In this document: positions 42,628-52,588 of the stretch, piece by piece
How positions within the stretch are numbered: position 1 is the stretch's first letter
Layout: each line of letters opens with the position of its first letter
Source: Bacillus sp. T33-2
GTDB taxonomy: Bacteria; Bacillota; Bacilli; Bacillales; Cytobacillaceae
Assembly (NCBI RefSeq): GCF_002860205.1
Contig: NZ_PGVB01000010.1
Location: 310,001 to 374,000 of the forward strand
Direction: 5' to 3'
Length of the DNA stretch: 64,000 nt
The notes under the pieces: model-generated
Seen by the model: only the letters and a program-made list of their open reading frames with translations
What the model was told of the DNA's origin: nothing
Database searches by the model: none
Position numbers and translations under genes: made by a program

Positions 42628-43389
42628 AGAAAATGAACACATTTGCCTGTATTCACTTGGAGTCTGTCCTTCTTTCCGTTTAAAACTCGTCGAGAAATAT
42701 GCTGAGCTTGCAAAACCGGTCATGCTTGCAATTACTTCAATTGGCATGGATGTCATCCTTAATAAGTGCTTTGATTTATCAAGTCGGTAATCCGTCAAAT
42801 ACTCAATAAAAGTGAGGCCTGCTTCTTCTTTAAACAGCCGGCTGAAATGTGACGGACTAAGGTAAACCATATCAGCCACCTCCTTAAGGTGAAGTGGCTT
42901 ATGATAATTTAGCTGGATGTACTTAATCGCCGTTTGAATCGGATTTCCTAAATCCTTTTCCAACACTTCTCCAATATGTTGATCCTTATTGTTCAAATGA
43001 GTTATGGAGGCCTGCAGTAATTCAGCAGTGTGGAGACGGGCAAAAATTTGCAGCAGTTCACCTTTTGAAAGCGGCTTTAACAAATATGCCGAGAAACCGG
43101 CATTGATGCATACCTGAACCGTTTGAAACATTTGCAGATGTGTAACGGCTATTACATGGATTTCAGGGTCAATATCCAATGCTTTTTTGCCGAGGGCAAT
43201 GCCATCCATATCTGGCAGTGACAGATCAAGCAGCAGGAAAGATGGTTGCTTGTCCTTCAGCCTTTCCATGCCCTTCTCCGCTGTTTCTTCCTCCCATATG
43301 GGCAAATCTGAAAATGGACTGCCCTGGATAATTGAACGGACAGCTTGCCTAGTTTCTATGTCGTCGTCGACAATTAAAAGTCCAGCCAA
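42616..43389 (-). CDS. Response regulator, CheY receiver plus AraC helix-turn-helix
   Basis: 257 aa from a TTG at 43389, with AAGGTGG five bases upstream; a GTG at 43398 is too close to that site. The receiver (residues ~1-120) has the acidic pocket LLIVDDDIETRQ, the phospho-Asp in SFLLLDLSLPDMDG and the Lys in AYLLKPLSKGELL. The C-terminal ~100 residues are an AraC domain (LHLKEVADMVYLSPSHFSRL, then SMTGFASSAYFSTSFKRKEG). This is the YesN type. No histidine kinase is nearby. It lies between the acyl-CoA synthetase and the hbd operon and may control both. Confidence 0.88.
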   Translation of the reverse strand: MAGLLIVDDDIETRQAVRSIIQGSPFSDLPIWEEETAEKGMERLKDKQPSFLLLDLSLPDMDGIALGKKALDIDPEIHVIAVTHLQMFQTVQVCINAGFSAYLLKPLSKGELLQIFARLHTAELLQASITHLNNKDQHIGEVLEKDLGNPIQTAIKYIQLNYHKPLHLKEVADMVYLSPSHFSRLFKEEAGLTFIEYLTDYRLDKSKHLLRMTSMPIEVIASMTGFASSAYFSTSFKRKEGQTPSEYRQMCSFSTTG

Positions 43390-43434
43390 GAATACCACCT
43401 TCCTCTATCTTCGAACATTGCTTGAAGTATTGCT

Positions 43435-44970
43435 TCACAGTGCAATTTCGGTAAAGTTCCCATCCCTTAGTTCCCGCCGCAGAATTTTCCCGGCTGAATT
43501 TTTGGGAATGTCCGTCACGAATACATATTTTCTTGGCCGCTTGTAATTTGGCAGCCGTTTATGAAGCTTGCAAAAATGATCCAATGCCTGTGGGGTTAAC
43601 CCAATATTGTTTGTAACAACAAATGCTGTAACAACCTGTCCCCAGCGATCGTCCTCCTCGCCAACAACAGCAGCCTCCAGTACACTGTCATGTTCGGCCA
43701 AGACTTGCTCTATTTCCTGTGGGTAGATGTTTTCACCGCTGGATATGATCATGTCATCGATACGCCCGACGACATGCAGGTCACCGTCTGCATCTTTAAA
43801 ACCAATATCGCCCGTCAAATACCAACCATCCCTGATCGTTTTTTTTGTTGCATCCGGGCGGTTCCAATATCCTCTGAAAGCTTCCGGCGAATTCATTTCA
43901 ACGATGATTTCTCCAATTTCTCCACCCGCCGTTATTTCATGGAGAGGTGATTTTCTTTCACGGTCAGGCTTAACCAGCTTGATTCTTTCATGCATCCCCG
44001 GTTTGCCGGCACTGCCAGGTTTCTTTCTCACATCAGACGTTGTGAATGTATAAATTTCCGTACTCCCGTATTGGTTCACAAAATAATCAGGCTTGATGAG
44101 CTCCTCACATTTATGGATCAGCTCCTTTGGCATGAGGGCGCCGGAATAGACGATAGAGCGCACCGAGGTAAACTCGCAACCATATGCATGTGGGTGCGAA
44201 ACTAGATCATGATACAAAGTGGGCGTTAGGAAAAGGCAGCTAATTTCTTCTGTTCCGATTGCATCCAGTGCTTCATACGGGTCAAAATCCGGGAGTGCCA
44301 CATATACACCATTAAGAAATGTGACCGCCAACAGTGACCGCAAGCCAATCGTATGTGACAAAGCAGGAATGCCAAGGGTTCTGTCGAATTGTCGGTAATG
44401 GCACTGGATGATGTGCGCCACTGTGGAAGCGTACTCATTGTTATGGGAGCGTGGTACGCCTTTGGGCTTTCCTGAAGTTCCAGACGTATATAAAATAACT
44501 GAAAGATCATCACCAGAAACAGGACATGGCTCAACCTGTACTGTTCCCTCTTTGAGCAGTTCTGCATAACTGATGTCGCCAAGCATATTTTCCAACCCGA
44601 TGAACAATGGGCGTTCATGAAATTTTTGATTCTTTATAAGATGTTTGCTCGCATCTTCAAATACAATAAACCTTGCTTCAAGGTCATTCACACAATAAAG
44701 GATGTCATTCATGGATAAACGAAGATTAATAGGTGAAAAAACCGCGCCCAATTTTTGCACAGCCCAGAACACAACAGCTGTTTCCAGCCGATTTTTAAGG
44801 AGGACCATTACACGTTCACCCTGTTTTAAACCGAGTTTATTGAATGACGAAGCAATCCGGTTCACTTCCTCAGAGAGCTGGGCATATGTATATCGCCTCT
44901 CACCCTGAATCAAAGCGATTTTCTCGGGAAAACGATCGGCAGCGACTGAAAACATTTGAAATAAATTCAA
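43435..44970 (-). CDS. Class I adenylate-forming acyl-CoA synthetase
   Basis: 511 aa from a TTG at 44970 with AAGGGAG ten bases upstream. It activates a carboxylic acid to its CoA ester with ATP. The AMP-binding signature is VILYTSGTSGKPKGVPRSH; later motifs are NQYGSTEIYTF, DGWYLTGDIGFKDADG (core), RIDDMIISSGENIYPQEIEQ and the catalytic Lys in IPKNSAGKILRREL. It is close to medium-chain FadD/benzoate-CoA-ligase-type enzymes. First gene ahead of the regulator; the substrate is unknown but the neighbours point to a short or medium fatty acid. Confidence 0.9.
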   Translation of the reverse strand: MNLFQMFSVAADRFPEKIALIQGERRYTYAQLSEEVNRIASSFNKLGLKQGERVMVLLKNRLETAVVFWAVQKLGAVFSPINLRLSMNDILYCVNDLEARFIVFEDASKHLIKNQKFHERPLFIGLENMLGDISYAELLKEGTVQVEPCPVSGDDLSVILYTSGTSGKPKGVPRSHNNEYASTVAHIIQCHYRQFDRTLGIPALSHTIGLRSLLAVTFLNGVYVALPDFDPYEALDAIGTEEISCLFLTPTLYHDLVSHPHAYGCEFTSVRSIVYSGALMPKELIHKCEELIKPDYFVNQYGSTEIYTFTTSDVRKKPGSAGKPGMHERIKLVKPDRERKSPLHEITAGGEIGEIIVEMNSPEAFRGYWNRPDATKKTIRDGWYLTGDIGFKDADGDLHVVGRIDDMIISSGENIYPQEIEQVLAEHDSVLEAAVVGEEDDRWGQVVTAFVVTNNIGLTPQALDHFCKLHKRLPNYKRPRKYVFVTDIPKNSAGKILRRELRDGNFTEIAL

Positions 44971-45152
44971 AGCTAGTGAACTCCCTTCTATTCTTGTACG
45001 ACAAAGTATCAGAAAACCCTTATAATTTCATATACTGCTTTTTTTCTCAATAATAAAACCATACAAAATAGTTTAAGTAATAAAACAGTTTAAGTAAAGG
45101 TGAAACATTTTTCTATGCGAAGACACAAATGCACATGGACTTAAACTACATA

Positions 45153-45188
45153 AAAACGCCGGACGGAAATTTCCGTCCAGCGTTTTTT
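45153..45188 (-). terminator. Terminator of the large nuclease gene
   Basis: AAAACGC..GGACGGAAA pairs with TTTCCGTCC..GCGTTTT (45153-45188), with a single-base bulge, 40 bp behind the stop codon at 45230. Confidence 0.85.
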
Positions 45189-45229
45189 AAGGGCTGCAGC
45201 TTATCTTCTTTCGAAAGAATCAAAAAGAG

Positions 45230-48200
45230 TTAAAACCATTTGAACAATAATCGAAGCAAATAGCGCAAAAGTTCCCTTTGGTCAGTGACCGCGGATCCAT
45301 CGGCTTTGAAGTAGTACCATCTTCCGTCAATTTTCACAAAGCCTTTCTGCATAACCCCATTTTTATTGAAGTAATATTGTTTGCCGTCAATAGTTTGCAA
45401 ACCTGTCAGCATGACGCCATCCTCATTGAAATAATACCTTTTGCCTTTGATGTCTGCCCAGCCGGATTTCATGATGCCGGTGGACTCTTCGAAATAGTAC
45501 CGCTTGCCGTCAATTGTGGCAAAACCTTTTTGCATTGCGCCGTTTGCCGGGTCAAGGTAATACCGGCTGCCATTAAGGTTCAGCCAGCCTGCCGCCATGG
45601 CGCCACCCATATTTGGATCCAGGTAATATGTTTTACTATCCAAAGTCAGCCAACCTGTAACCAGGGCCCCATCTGCGTTCGGATCAAGGTAGTATTTTTT
45701 GCCTTCTACTTCTACCCAGCCAGTCAGCTTCATACCATTTTTATCAAAGTAATATGTCTTTCCGTCAATTTGTACCCAGCCTGTCTGGATTTGCGGTTCT
45801 GCACCGGCATTGATGCGTCCTTCGACTGCCGGTGAAACCGGGCTGTTGTTTTCAAAATAGGTTCTGAGCACTTCATAATCAACAACATACAATTCGTTGA
45901 TGCGGCCTTCGTCTTTTGCTTTCTTGAAGACGGTATAACCATCACCGCCATCGGCAACGAACGCATTTGTTGCAACGGAGTAGGTCTTGGTCAGGTCGAT
46001 TTTTTCAAAACCGCCATCGGCATTTTTTACTTCTACGGCCCATACGCGTTCCCCTGCCGGCTTTGCAGGATCGTAGCTGAATTTCAGGCCAGATACCTGC
46101 ATGAACTGGCCTGCACCTGATTCAACCTTTGAAACACTGTGTTCAAGTGCCTGCCAAATTTCCTCACCGGTCAAATCAAGCGTGACAAGCTGGTTTGCAA
46201 AAGGCATCACGGTTAGGACTTCACCTAATGTAACATCCCCAGCATCAATAGAAGCACGGATTCCTCCGCCATTTTGCATCCCAATCGTTGTCGGCACAAA
46301 TTCATTGGCTTTTTCGACCATGGCATCGGCGATCAAGTTCCCAAGATTGGTTTCCTTCGAGCGGACATCAGCACGCTCGCCATTCAGGACAACTGAAGAT
46401 TTACCAACGACGGTATTCTTCAATTCGTTAAGCGGAGCCTTTAGCTCTTCGACACGTGCTTTTGCTGCTGCATCTTCAGCATACTTTGACACATCAAGAA
46501 GCTTGCCATCCGATGCTGTGACGACACCTGCATCGTCAAAAGTGACATTTAAGGTTCCTAAAAACTTGTGGTATTCATTAGCCTGGACAATGACAGTCGG
46601 TTCTTCCTTCTCAATTACAACCGGCTGATCAAGTTTGGTGTGGGAATGGCCGCCAACAATGACGTCTATCCCATCAACGCTTGCTGCGAGCTCCTGATCT
46701 GGCCCATGTCCCAGGTGGGAAAGGGCAACGATTTTGTTTACACCCTGCTCTTCCAGTGCTGCAACTGTAGAATCTGCTTTCTCAGCAGCATTTTCAAATA
46801 CGATGTCATCAGAAGGGTTGGCCAGGAAAGTGGTATCTTCAGTTGTCAATCCGAAGATCCCGACTTTTTCCCCATTCACTTCTTTCACGATTGCTGGATA
46901 GATTTTTCCGTCCTGGGCGTTTGTGCTGTTTTCGTTTACAAACAACGGTCCGAGAACTGGATCCTGTTTTACATTCACATTCGCGCTGACGAAAGGGAAC
47001 TCAGCATTTTTAATAAAGTCGGCCAAAACAGTCGAATCTTTATCAAATTCATGGTTTCCAAACGTCATGGCATCAAAGCCAAGCGCATTCATAAATTCCA
47101 GGTCGGCCTGTCCAAGATACTGGTTGAAGTAAAGTGTTCCAGAGAAGACGTCACCTGCATCCACTAGCAATGAGTTTGGCTTTTGGGCCTTGACTTCCTT
47201 AACAGCTGTTGTCAGTCTAGGATACTGCTCCACATTTGCGTGACTGTCGTTTGTATGCATGATGGAAAGTGTATAGGGACCATCTTCGAAATCAAGCTGG
47301 GTCATGACTGGGTCATGGTCGCTCACCCGGCCGTGCGCTTCCATGAATGGGGAATTGATATGGACAATGTCAATTTCAGCGCGTTCGGATAGATTATTGG
47401 AAACAAGTAGATGGTCCAGCACCTGGGAATTCCCTTGATAGTTATACGTAAATCGTTCTGCAGCAGGAACTTTTTCTATTAAATTTGTTAAGACGTCGCC
47501 TTTCAAAGCTTTTAAAGGGTTGGAGAATTCGAAGTCGTTCAAGTCACCAAGAACAACGATGTTTGCATCTGCGTTTTTGCTTTTAACATTCGCTACAAAA
47601 CCGTTCACTGCATTGGCGATTTCCATCCGCTGAGCTTCGCTGCCAAGGACCGGCGGCTGGTTCTTCCCAAAAATTGGCTGGTCTCCGCCTTTGGAGTTGA
47701 AGTGGTTGGCTATGACGATCACTTCTTCGCCATTAAAAGTAAATTCAGCAGCCAACGGCTTTCGGCTTGAATTGAACGCCGGATTAGCTGGGTCAATACG
47801 GCCCGGATTAAGGGTTAATGAGCCGTTTTCATAACCAACCCCCTGGGTTGCCGTTCCTTTTGGCGCTTCTGCCAGTTGGACACGGTCAGGATTATAGATG
47901 AATCCAACGCGGATGTTACCGTTTGGTGCCCCGCCATCCTGATCGTTTTCAGGTGCGATATCTGTCCAGGAATATGTCGGCCCGCCGTTTGCCGCAATTG
48001 CAATTATAAGAGCCTGATAGTTCTGGGAAGCATCTGTTTCACCAGCAGATTCACCATTATTGTCCTGGACTTCAACCAATCCGATAATGTCAGGAGTTTT
48101 AAGGTTATTAACAATCGACTCAGCGATTTTGTCTGTTTTTTCGGTTTCGGCTGCCGTGTAATTCTCCATATTGTAGGTGGCAACAGTAAGCTTTTCTTCA

Positions 48201-49450
48201 TTTTTTACAATCTCTGTTACCTCACGCTGATAACCGCTTTCCACAAGTGGCGGCAAAGCTGCTTTATCAGTCAGGATTTTATAATTTTGGTATGAGTAGC
48301 TGACTACACCTGTCACTGTTCCGTTAAACTTATCGCCTGTTTTGGACACAAAATTCCTGTCGCCGAAAAGAAGGTGCAATCTTTCCGGGTTTGCGTTATC
48401 TTTCGCAAGTGGAATGCCGCCTGGAGTCGTATAAACTTTTCCTGGAACTTTTTCAGTAATCACAGGAATTTCCCCGTATTTTTGCGGAGCGACAGCAGTC
48501 GGGCTTTCCAGCGCTACACGCATTCCCTCAATGCTTTCGTAAAAATCAATTCCATCCTGTTCGGGATCGAAAGTGCCGAATTGGTCGTTATCAACAATCT
48601 GTGTTGGAGGTATGACGTCCTTGCCGATGACAAGGGCTGCCGGAAGCTCCTGGCGTGACGCTTTTACCGTCACAGAACCATTCTGGGCATTGATTTCGGT
48701 CATCGCGAGGTCTGTCTTCAGCTTGTCGCTGTAACCATCCAGAACCCATTCTTTAACAAGTCCATTCACCGCTGCAAGGTCTCCAACAGCAGCGCGATGG
48801 CTCGGCTTATAAACAAGGATCCCTTCAGACGTATTGGCATTACCGTCCGGAGCTGGGTCCTGCATGTAGAAGTTGCTTCCATCCACCACATGGGTGACGA
48901 TTCCCTCTACACCTTTTACATTTTGGTCCTTGTAAGGAGAATTGTGGCCTGCTCCCTGGATGTCGTGGATTTTCAGGCCTTCTATCCCCTCAAAACTGCC
49001 TGGGTCTTCAGGTTGTTCTCCTACAAAGCTCATCGCGGTCGGAGACTTCAATCCTGGTACAGTAAAATATGCTTCTAAAGATCCTGTTACTAAAATCTCT
49101 TTCCCCAAATTTTCAGGGTGGCCGTACAAGTTAAATTTATCACGGAACGCACCCGACGGAAGTTGAACCGGAAGTATTTTGTCCGGATCTCTCTCATCCG
49201 CACTGTCCGCAATCGCTATATTGGTAGTTTGATTGCTCGTAAAAGGAGCAGTAAATTGATAATTCTTGGTGCCTTTCGTATACCCGACAATATACCCCTT
49301 AACAGTAGCCGTTCCAGAGTTGTTCGCGATAGCCTTGGCAACTGTGATCGGCTCAGCCGCACTGGCGCTCTGCACGAAAGGTATGATAGTACTGGCTAGC
49401 AAGGCAATAACCATCGTTAAAATAAACCATTGCTTCTTGATTATTCTCAA
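45230..49450 (-). CDS. Secreted multidomain nuclease/5'-nucleotidase with C-terminal wall-binding repeats
   Basis: 1406 aa from a TTG at 49450, eight bases behind GGAGG; the frame extends to a TTG at 49486. Residues 1-33 are a signal peptide (IALLASTIIPFVQSASAAEP). An OB-like/YhcR-type region (~34-400) is followed by an exonuclease-endonuclease-phosphatase domain (~410-750: VATYNMENYTAAETEKT, LVEVQDNNG, VIANHFNSKGGDQPIFG, VLGDLNDFEFS, SDHDPVMTQL). A calcineurin-type 5'-nucleotidase (~755-1210) has MHTNDSHANVEQYPR, VDAGDVFSGT, GNHEFDKDS, GGHSHT and FVADGGDGYTVF. The end has eight ~20-residue units (GWVQIDGKTYYFDKNGMKLT type), choline/glucan-binding-like. It probably degrades extracellular DNA/nucleotides for phosphate or nucleosides. 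Confidence 0.88.
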   Translation of the reverse strand: MRIIKKQWFILTMVIALLASTIIPFVQSASAAEPITVAKAIANNSGTATVKGYIVGYTKGTKNYQFTAPFTSNQTTNIAIADSADERDPDKILPVQLPSGAFRDKFNLYGHPENLGKEILVTGSLEAYFTVPGLKSPTAMSFVGEQPEDPGSFEGIEGLKIHDIQGAGHNSPYKDQNVKGVEGIVTHVVDGSNFYMQDPAPDGNANTSEGILVYKPSHRAAVGDLAAVNGLVKEWVLDGYSDKLKTDLAMTEINAQNGSVTVKASRQELPAALVIGKDVIPPTQIVDNDQFGTFDPEQDGIDFYESIEGMRVALESPTAVAPQKYGEIPVITEKVPGKVYTTPGGIPLAKDNANPERLHLLFGDRNFVSKTGDKFNGTVTGVVSYSYQNYKILTDKAALPPLVESGYQREVTEIVKNEEKLTVATYNMENYTAAETEKTDKIAESIVNNLKTPDIIGLVEVQDNNGESAGETDASQNYQALIIAIAANGGPTYSWTDIAPENDQDGGAPNGNIRVGFIYNPDRVQLAEAPKGTATQGVGYENGSLTLNPGRIDPANPAFNSSRKPLAAEFTFNGEEVIVIANHFNSKGGDQPIFGKNQPPVLGSEAQRMEIANAVNGFVANVKSKNADANIVVLGDLNDFEFSNPLKALKGDVLTNLIEKVPAAERFTYNYQGNSQVLDHLLVSNNLSERAEIDIVHINSPFMEAHGRVSDHDPVMTQLDFEDGPYTLSIMHTNDSHANVEQYPRLTTAVKEVKAQKPNSLLVDAGDVFSGTLYFNQYLGQADLEFMNALGFDAMTFGNHEFDKDSTVLADFIKNAEFPFVSANVNVKQDPVLGPLFVNENSTNAQDGKIYPAIVKEVNGEKVGIFGLTTEDTTFLANPSDDIVFENAAEKADSTVAALEEQGVNKIVALSHLGHGPDQELAASVDGIDVIVGGHSHTKLDQPVVIEKEEPTVIVQANEYHKFLGTLNVTFDDAGVVTASDGKLLDVSKYAEDAAAKARVEELKAPLNELKNTVVGKSSVVLNGERADVRSKETNLGNLIADAMVEKANEFVPTTIGMQNGGGIRASIDAGDVTLGEVLTVMPFANQLVTLDLTGEEIWQALEHSVSKVESGAGQFMQVSGLKFSYDPAKPAGERVWAVEVKNADGGFEKIDLTKTYSVATNAFVADGGDGYTVFKKAKDEGRINELYVVDYEVLRTYFENNSPVSPAVEGRINAGAEPQIQTGWVQIDGKTYYFDKNGMKLTGWVEVEGKKYYLDPNADGALVTGWLTLDSKTYYLDPNMGGAMAAGWLNLNGSRYYLDPANGAMQKGFATIDGKRYYFEESTGIMKSGWADIKGKRYYFNEDGVMLTGLQTIDGKQYYFNKNGVMQKGFVKIDGRWYYFKADGSAVTDQRELLRYLLRLLFKWF

Positions 49451-49898
49451 TGCCATTTCCTCCAATATAATAGTTTTTACGTTCAATTCTGTATTCAGCC
49501 GGGGATTCTAGTGATACGATAAGCACACATCTTAAAAGGAAAATCGACAATAATTTCCACTGACCAGACTAATGCAGGGATAAACTGGGAGGCTGTCCTT
49601 CAAATAGCGATATCTCCAGAACTATCGTTTTTGTATCAGCGGTTCACCTCTTCTTTCTTCACAGTTTAAATCTATTTTATCCGTAACTAATTTTAAGATA
49701 AAAGCAAGGCAGAATCTATAGATTTTCAATCATTTACAAAATTTTCGTAATGTTTTAACAATATTTAAAACCATAGTCCCGTTCTTATTTTTACAACAAT
49801 ATATCAATTTACCTACAATAAAAATATAAAAGCATCTATTGTCACATGAGCCGAATTTTATCAAAAATAATCTTCAAGGAATCTGGCCGGAATAAGAA

Positions 49899-50010
49899 AA
49901 GCGCAAGCGCCTGTCCAGCCCCGACAGGCATAAGACGCATCACGGAGGATAATCCTGATTTCCGTAGTGAGGTGGCTTATGACCCGAGGGGCTAGGCGCT
50001 GGAGCTGGAC
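49899..50010. repeat. Interspersed palindromic repeat, copy 2
   Basis: Second copy of the element at 653-763: GCGCAAGCGCCTGTC, CAGCCCCGACAGGCATAAGAC, a variable middle, GTGGCTTATGACCCGAGGGG and CTAGGCGCTGGAGCTGGAC. CCTGTC pairs with GACAGG as a local stem, and AGCCCC/CATAAG with GGGGCT/CTTATG as the long one. It lies in the 660-bp gap upstream of the secreted nuclease; the rest of the gap (49451-49898) shows no gene or motif I can support. Confidence 0.75.
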
Positions 50011-50062
50011 ACTGGTCTAACTAAAAATTTTATATTTTATACATTCTTATGTTTTTAAAAAA

Positions 50063-50100
50063 CCTCGATCCTTTCATGTCGAAAGGAATCGAGGCTTTTA
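50063..50100 (-). terminator. Terminator of the OpuC-type operon
   Basis: CCTCGATCCTTTC (50063-50075) pairs with GAAAGGAATCGAGG (50081-50094), 1-base bulge, A-run on the plus strand, just behind the stop at 50113. Confidence 0.85.
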
Positions 50101-50112
50101 AGCATCATAATC

Positions 50113-51627
50113 TTATAGAAGTCCTTCTTTTTCAAGATATTCTTTGGCAACTTCCGCGGCGCTCTTGCCTTCTGCATTGACTGAATAGTTCATTTCCCGC
50201 ATTTCATCGTCTGTAATTTTGCCGGCAAGTTGGTTTAAGGCCTCTACCATTTCCGGATATCTTTCTGCAGTTTCTTTCCTTAGCAGCGGGGCACCCTGGT
50301 AGGGTGGGAATAAGCTTTGATCATCTTCCAGCACAGTAAGATTATATTGTTCCAATTCACTATCGGTCGAATATGCATCTACCAGGTTGATATCGCCAGC
50401 TTCAACAGCCTCGTACCGGAGCTTCGGTTCCATCGTGATTACGTTCGCGAATGAAATTCCATAAAGCTTTTGAATCCCGCGGTATCCGTCCTCGCGATCA
50501 ACGAATTCCAAAGTAAAGCCGGCCTTGATGTTTTGCTGTACATTTTTAAGGTCGGAAATTGTTTTTAAACCGTATTGTTCTGCTAATTGCTTTGGCACTG
50601 CCAATGCATAAGTATTATTAAATTGCATCGGCTGCAGCATTCCCATATCAAATGCTTTTAACATCCCATTTTTTGCTTGTTCATAAACTTCTTCCCTGTC
50701 TGTACTTACGGCTGTTTCCTTTAAAAACTCAGAAATGGCTGTGCCAGTAAACTCAGGGTAAATATCGATGCTTCCTGTTTTTAATGCGTTAAAAACAAAT
50801 GAGGTTTTTCCGAATCCCGGTTTCAACTCAACATTTAAATTAGTTTCTTCCTCAATAAGCAACTTGTACATATTGATGAGTATTTCCGGCTCTGAACCCA
50901 GCTTTCCCGCGATCACGATATCTTTTTGTTCGTCTCTTGTAATGAAAGGAAGGATCATGATAAGCAACGCTGCAGCAGTTATGATTCCTAAGGTAGCCAT
51001 AGATTTCTTAAAAGATAACTTTTCAAATCTTCGGAGCAGCACGTCTAAAAGGATTGCCAGAAGCGCAGCCGGAACAGCACCAAGAATAATGAGAGCAGAG
51101 TTATTCCGGTCAATGCCCAGCAGGATAATATCTCCCAATCCACCGGCACCAATGAGAGCAGCCAGCGTTGCTGTCCCTACTATTAAAACCATCGCTGTCC
51201 GTATCCCCGCCATAATGACAGGCATAGCGAGAGGAAGCTCTACCTTTATTAACCTTTTCCGATTATTCATACCCATCGCTGTTGCTGCTTCAATCAACGA
51301 AGGGTCGACTTCTTTAATCCCTGTGTATGTATTTCTCAGTATCGGAAGGAGTGCATAAATGACAAGTGCAATAATCGCGGGAACCCTCCCTATGCCTACC
51401 AATGGGATCAGAAGCCCGAGAAGAGCCAGCGACGGAATGGTTTGCAATACCGCTGTAATTCCAATAATGCTTTCGGCTAATCGCCTTTCCCGTGTTAAAT
51501 AAATGCCCAGCGGGATTGAAATAATGACTGCAAAAAAGAGGGCGATAAACGAAATCTGAATATGTTCGAGCAATGCACTTGCAAGGTCTCCCCGCCGTTC
51601 TGAAAAAACATCAGCTAAATTATCCAT
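50113..51627 (-). CDS. OpuB/OpuC-type permease fused to substrate-binding domain
   Basis: 504 aa from the ATG at 51627 (GAAAGAGGCAAAGACA). Residues ~1-215 are the permease (LAALIGAGGLGDIILLGI, EAATAMGMNNRKRLIKVELP). After a linker helix (ATLGIITAAALLIMILPFI), residues ~235-500 are the binding domain (IVIAGKLGSEPEILINMYKL, GSIDIYPEFTGTAISEFL). Such fused proteins import choline, betaine or carnitine for osmotic protection. The start overlaps the stop of the ATPase gene. The exact ligand is not certain. Confidence 0.87.
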   Translation of the reverse strand: MDNLADVFSERRGDLASALLEHIQISFIALFFAVIISIPLGIYLTRERRLAESIIGITAVLQTIPSLALLGLLIPLVGIGRVPAIIALVIYALLPILRNTYTGIKEVDPSLIEAATAMGMNNRKRLIKVELPLAMPVIMAGIRTAMVLIVGTATLAALIGAGGLGDIILLGIDRNNSALIILGAVPAALLAILLDVLLRRFEKLSFKKSMATLGIITAAALLIMILPFITRDEQKDIVIAGKLGSEPEILINMYKLLIEEETNLNVELKPGFGKTSFVFNALKTGSIDIYPEFTGTAISEFLKETAVSTDREEVYEQAKNGMLKAFDMGMLQPMQFNNTYALAVPKQLAEQYGLKTISDLKNVQQNIKAGFTLEFVDREDGYRGIQKLYGISFANVITMEPKLRYEAVEAGDINLVDAYSTDSELEQYNLTVLEDDQSLFPPYQGAPLLRKETAERYPEMVEALNQLAGKITDDEMREMNYSVNAEGKSAAEVAKEYLEKEGLL

Positions 51628-52588
51628 TGTCTTTGCCTCTTTCCTGCAAACGTTCAGCCAAATAGTGAATGACTGATTGCCGGTCAATCGTGCCGATGAT
51701 CTCCCCGTCTTTTTCAACTGCTGTTAAGTCGTTATGTTTTAGGTTATCAAGCGTCTCCTTTAAAGAAGCTGAAGATGGAAGGGCTCGTTCAGAAGACAAT
51801 ATATTCTCTGTTTCGGACATTCTACTCACCATTTGTTCAAGATCAATTTTCTCATCTAATAACATTTTCTGATTTCCGATGAATTGTCTTACAAAATTAT
51901 TGGCCGGGTTTTGCAGGATATCGCTTGGCGTCCCCAACTGCACAACTTCCCCGTCCTTCATGACACAAATCCTGTCCCCGAGCTTCAACGCCTCTTCCAT
52001 ATCATGCGTAACAAAAACAATGGTCTTATTGATGGTTCTTTGCAGCTCCAGAATATCGTCCTGCAGTTTTTCCCTGCTGATCGGATCAAGTGCGCTGAAA
52101 GGCTCGTCCATTAAAATAATCTCAGGATCTGCAGCAAGAGCGCGTATCACACCAATTCTTTGCTGCTGCCCCCCTGAAAGCTCCGCGGGTTTTCGGCCGC
52201 GGTATGTATCCGGCTCCAGCCCGACCATTTCCAACAGCTCATCAATCCGTTCCTCTATCTTTCTGCGGTCCCATTTTCTTAGCTCAGGAACAATTGCAAT
52301 GTTTTCTTCAATCGTCATATGAGGAAACAGGGCGATTTGCTGAAGGACATAGCCGATATTCCAGCGCAATTCGTGAATGTCATAATCACTGATCATTTTG
52401 CCCTGGATGAAAATTGTCCCGTTAGACAGATCAATTAAGCGATTGATCATTTTAAGGGTTGTCGTTTTGCCGCATCCGCTCGGCCCAATCAGCACAAAAA
52501 ATTCGCCCTTCTTAATTTCCAAGTTCATATTTTTTATTGCAATGCTGCCATCAGGATAATGCTTTGAAACGTTGTCGAACTGAATCAT
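51620..52588 (-). CDS. Quaternary amine ABC transporter ATPase with CBS domain
   Basis: 322 aa from the ATG at 52588 (GGGGGCCAGTCA). It is an OpuCA/OpuBA-type ATPase: MIQFDNVSKHYPDGSIAIKN, Walker A FVLIGPSGCGKTTTLKMIN, signature AELSGGQQQRIGVIRAL, Walker B ILMDEPFSALDPISREKLQ and the H-loop VFVTHDMEEALKLGD. The C-terminal ~100 residues include a CBS-type element (HNDLTAVEKDGEIIGTIDRQ), the usual osmotic-sensing part. It drives the fused permease at 50113-51627, with which it shares eight bases of coding overlap. Confidence 0.92.
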   Translation of the reverse strand: MIQFDNVSKHYPDGSIAIKNMNLEIKKGEFFVLIGPSGCGKTTTLKMINRLIDLSNGTIFIQGKMISDYDIHELRWNIGYVLQQIALFPHMTIEENIAIVPELRKWDRRKIEERIDELLEMVGLEPDTYRGRKPAELSGGQQQRIGVIRALAADPEIILMDEPFSALDPISREKLQDDILELQRTINKTIVFVTHDMEEALKLGDRICVMKDGEVVQLGTPSDILQNPANNFVRQFIGNQKMLLDEKIDLEQMVSRMSETENILSSERALPSSASLKETLDNLKHNDLTAVEKDGEIIGTIDRQSVIHYLAERLQERGKDNG

